Part shown: positions 22,110 through 22,816 of the stretch, one piece after another
How positions within the stretch are numbered: the first letter of the stretch is position 1
Layout of the letters: the number at the start of each line of letters is the position of its first letter
NCBI GenBank assembly: GCA_900557175.1
Contig: USSL01000005.1
Span: forward strand, 1 to 22,816
Direction: 5' to 3'
DNA: 22,816 bases
Origin: an uncultured Eubacteriales bacterium
GTDB lineage: Bacteria > Bacillota > Clostridia > Lachnospirales > Lachnospiraceae
Program-made: the position numbers and the translations under genes
Notes under the pieces: generated by a model
Seen by the model: only the letters and a program-made list of their open reading frames with translations
Database searches by the model: none
What the model was told of the DNA's origin: nothing

Positions 22110-22730
22110 TTATATAAGAGAAAAAGTTGCTTCATCAAATTGTATAATGTTAAATACGATGTGCCACTCGACATCATTTTGAAGCGGCTTAAAATGTAAA
22201 GAAGAACAGGCAGTATGCAGCTTCACATGAGAATCACTTGTAAATACAATTGAAGTCGGGCCGTCCGAACCGCCGATGATACTAATACAACTGGCGTTTT
22301 CGGTCATAGGAAGCCGGGACGCTTCGTCTGATATCATTTTCAAAGGCTTGTCTCCATCATCACAGTCGAAGATTGTCATATTTTCGACTGGTTCAGGGGA
22401 GATTGTATAACTCATAGATGTAAAGTGAGTCGGGTAGAGCAGACAGTCAGAATTAAAATGTTTTCGAGGAATTGTCTGTGGTTCAAGTTCATGTACAGTC
22501 AGTGTGTGTGATTGCCCGCTGACAGGATGATAAAAGGTGAAGAAATCGCCTTTTTGATGAACTTTGAAATGCGGTCCGGGAACTTGATTTTGACGCTGCT
22601 TCATAGTGAGAGAAAGTGTTTGGATTTCAGGGCGGCGTTTAGTTGTCCACGGAAAAGCATTTCTATAAATAACCCATCCGAAAGCTGTGTCCAGTTCATA
22701 ATGGCTGATAATTTTGTTTGTTTCCGACAT
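22110..22730 (-). CDS. Uncharacterised protein with an IIGGSDGPTSIVF motif
   Basis: Product of 206 residues that I do not recognise overall. The N-terminal ~130 residues are polar and probably beta-rich (SHYELDTAFGWVIYRNAFPWTTKRRPEI, then PGPHFKVHQKGDFFTFYHPVSGQSHTLTVHELEPQTIP). Residues 149-164 read ISIIGGSDGPTSIVFT. The same GGxDGPT element occurs in the membrane beta subunits of Na+-pumping decarboxylases, where it forms part of the ion site; here it sits in a protein with no transmembrane helices. The start at 22730 lacks a clear ribosome binding site, so a slightly different start is possible. It leads the pair with the DUF6062-like gene. Confidence 0.6.
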   Translation of the reverse strand: MSETNKIISHYELDTAFGWVIYRNAFPWTTKRRPEIQTLSLTMKQRQNQVPGPHFKVHQKGDFFTFYHPVSGQSHTLTVHELEPQTIPRKHFNSDCLLYPTHFTSMSYTISPEPVENMTIFDCDDGDKPLKMISDEASRLPMTENASCISIIGGSDGPTSIVFTSDSHVKLHTACSSLHFKPLQNDVEWHIVFNIIQFDEATFSLI

Positions 22731-22816
22731 ATCTATTTTACTTGAAAAACAGGGATTGAAACAGACAGAACAGCTGTGGCTGGTATGTAAAATTTTCTTG
22801 TTTAATTCTAAATGCG
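22731..22816. other. Upstream flank of the last gene, no feature recognised
   Basis: These 86 bases must hold at least part of the promoter for the minus-strand pair, but I see no convincing -35/-10 pair and no coding frame. Confidence 0.3.

Overview
The window looks like chromosome of a strictly anaerobic Clostridia member (Bacillota, probably Lachnospirales). Reasons: low-GC coding sequence with strong GGAGG-type ribosome binding sites, a complete-looking lysine fermentation module, an A-type flavodiiron protein, a DUF6062-like protein, and a GH3 beta-glucosidase with a hydrophobic C-terminal extension. I cannot name a species from sequence alone.

Layout. (1) 1-5083: a 5'-truncated GtrA-like membrane protein, a GH3 beta-glucosidase, then a decayed sugar-catabolism locus. 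The locus holds a probable glycosidase C-terminal remnant, a Gfo/Idh/MocA N-terminal fragment fused by deletion to the C-terminal third of a sugar-phosphate isomerase/epimerase, and one intact Gfo/Idh/MocA oxidoreductase. (2) 5084-7282: an IS1182-type transposase scar, two hairpins, a small membrane-protein remnant, and a divergent GNAT acetyltransferase / MerR regulator pair. The pair shares a control region containing a textbook MerR-type promoter (19-bp spacer, perfect dyad). (3) 7205-9034: a palindromic repeat, then an NhaC-family antiporter on the minus strand. (4) 9263-18242: the lysine fermentation cluster kamB-kamC, then a consensus promoter, lysine (L-box) riboswitch and terminator, then kal-kce-kdd-kamA-kamD-kamE. 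(5) 18534-19697: flavodiiron protein. (6) 19701-21260: a gene-poor stretch with three large imperfect palindromes around one small membrane protein. (7) 21273-22730: a minus-strand pair, a DUF6062-like protein with duplicated Cys/His sites and an uncharacterised protein carrying a GGSDGPT motif.

How the genes work together. KamA converts L-lysine to L-beta-lysine. KamDE (B12 and PLP) moves the terminal amino group to give 3,5-diaminohexanoate, Kdd deaminates it oxidatively, Kce cleaves the keto acid with acetyl-CoA to 3-aminobutyryl-CoA plus acetoacetate, and Kal removes ammonia to give crotonyl-CoA. KamB and KamC are conserved companions of unknown function. The CoA-transferase and butyryl-CoA dehydrogenase steps are not in this window. 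A riboswitch of a class usually known for repressing lysine synthesis sits in front of a lysine-degrading operon, which makes its sign of control the main open question. The other main novelty is the family of about 140-280 bp palindromes (about 7205, 19701, 20645 and 20998). Two of them share an exact 22-nt core in opposite orientation, and one has extended the coding frame of the MerR gene.
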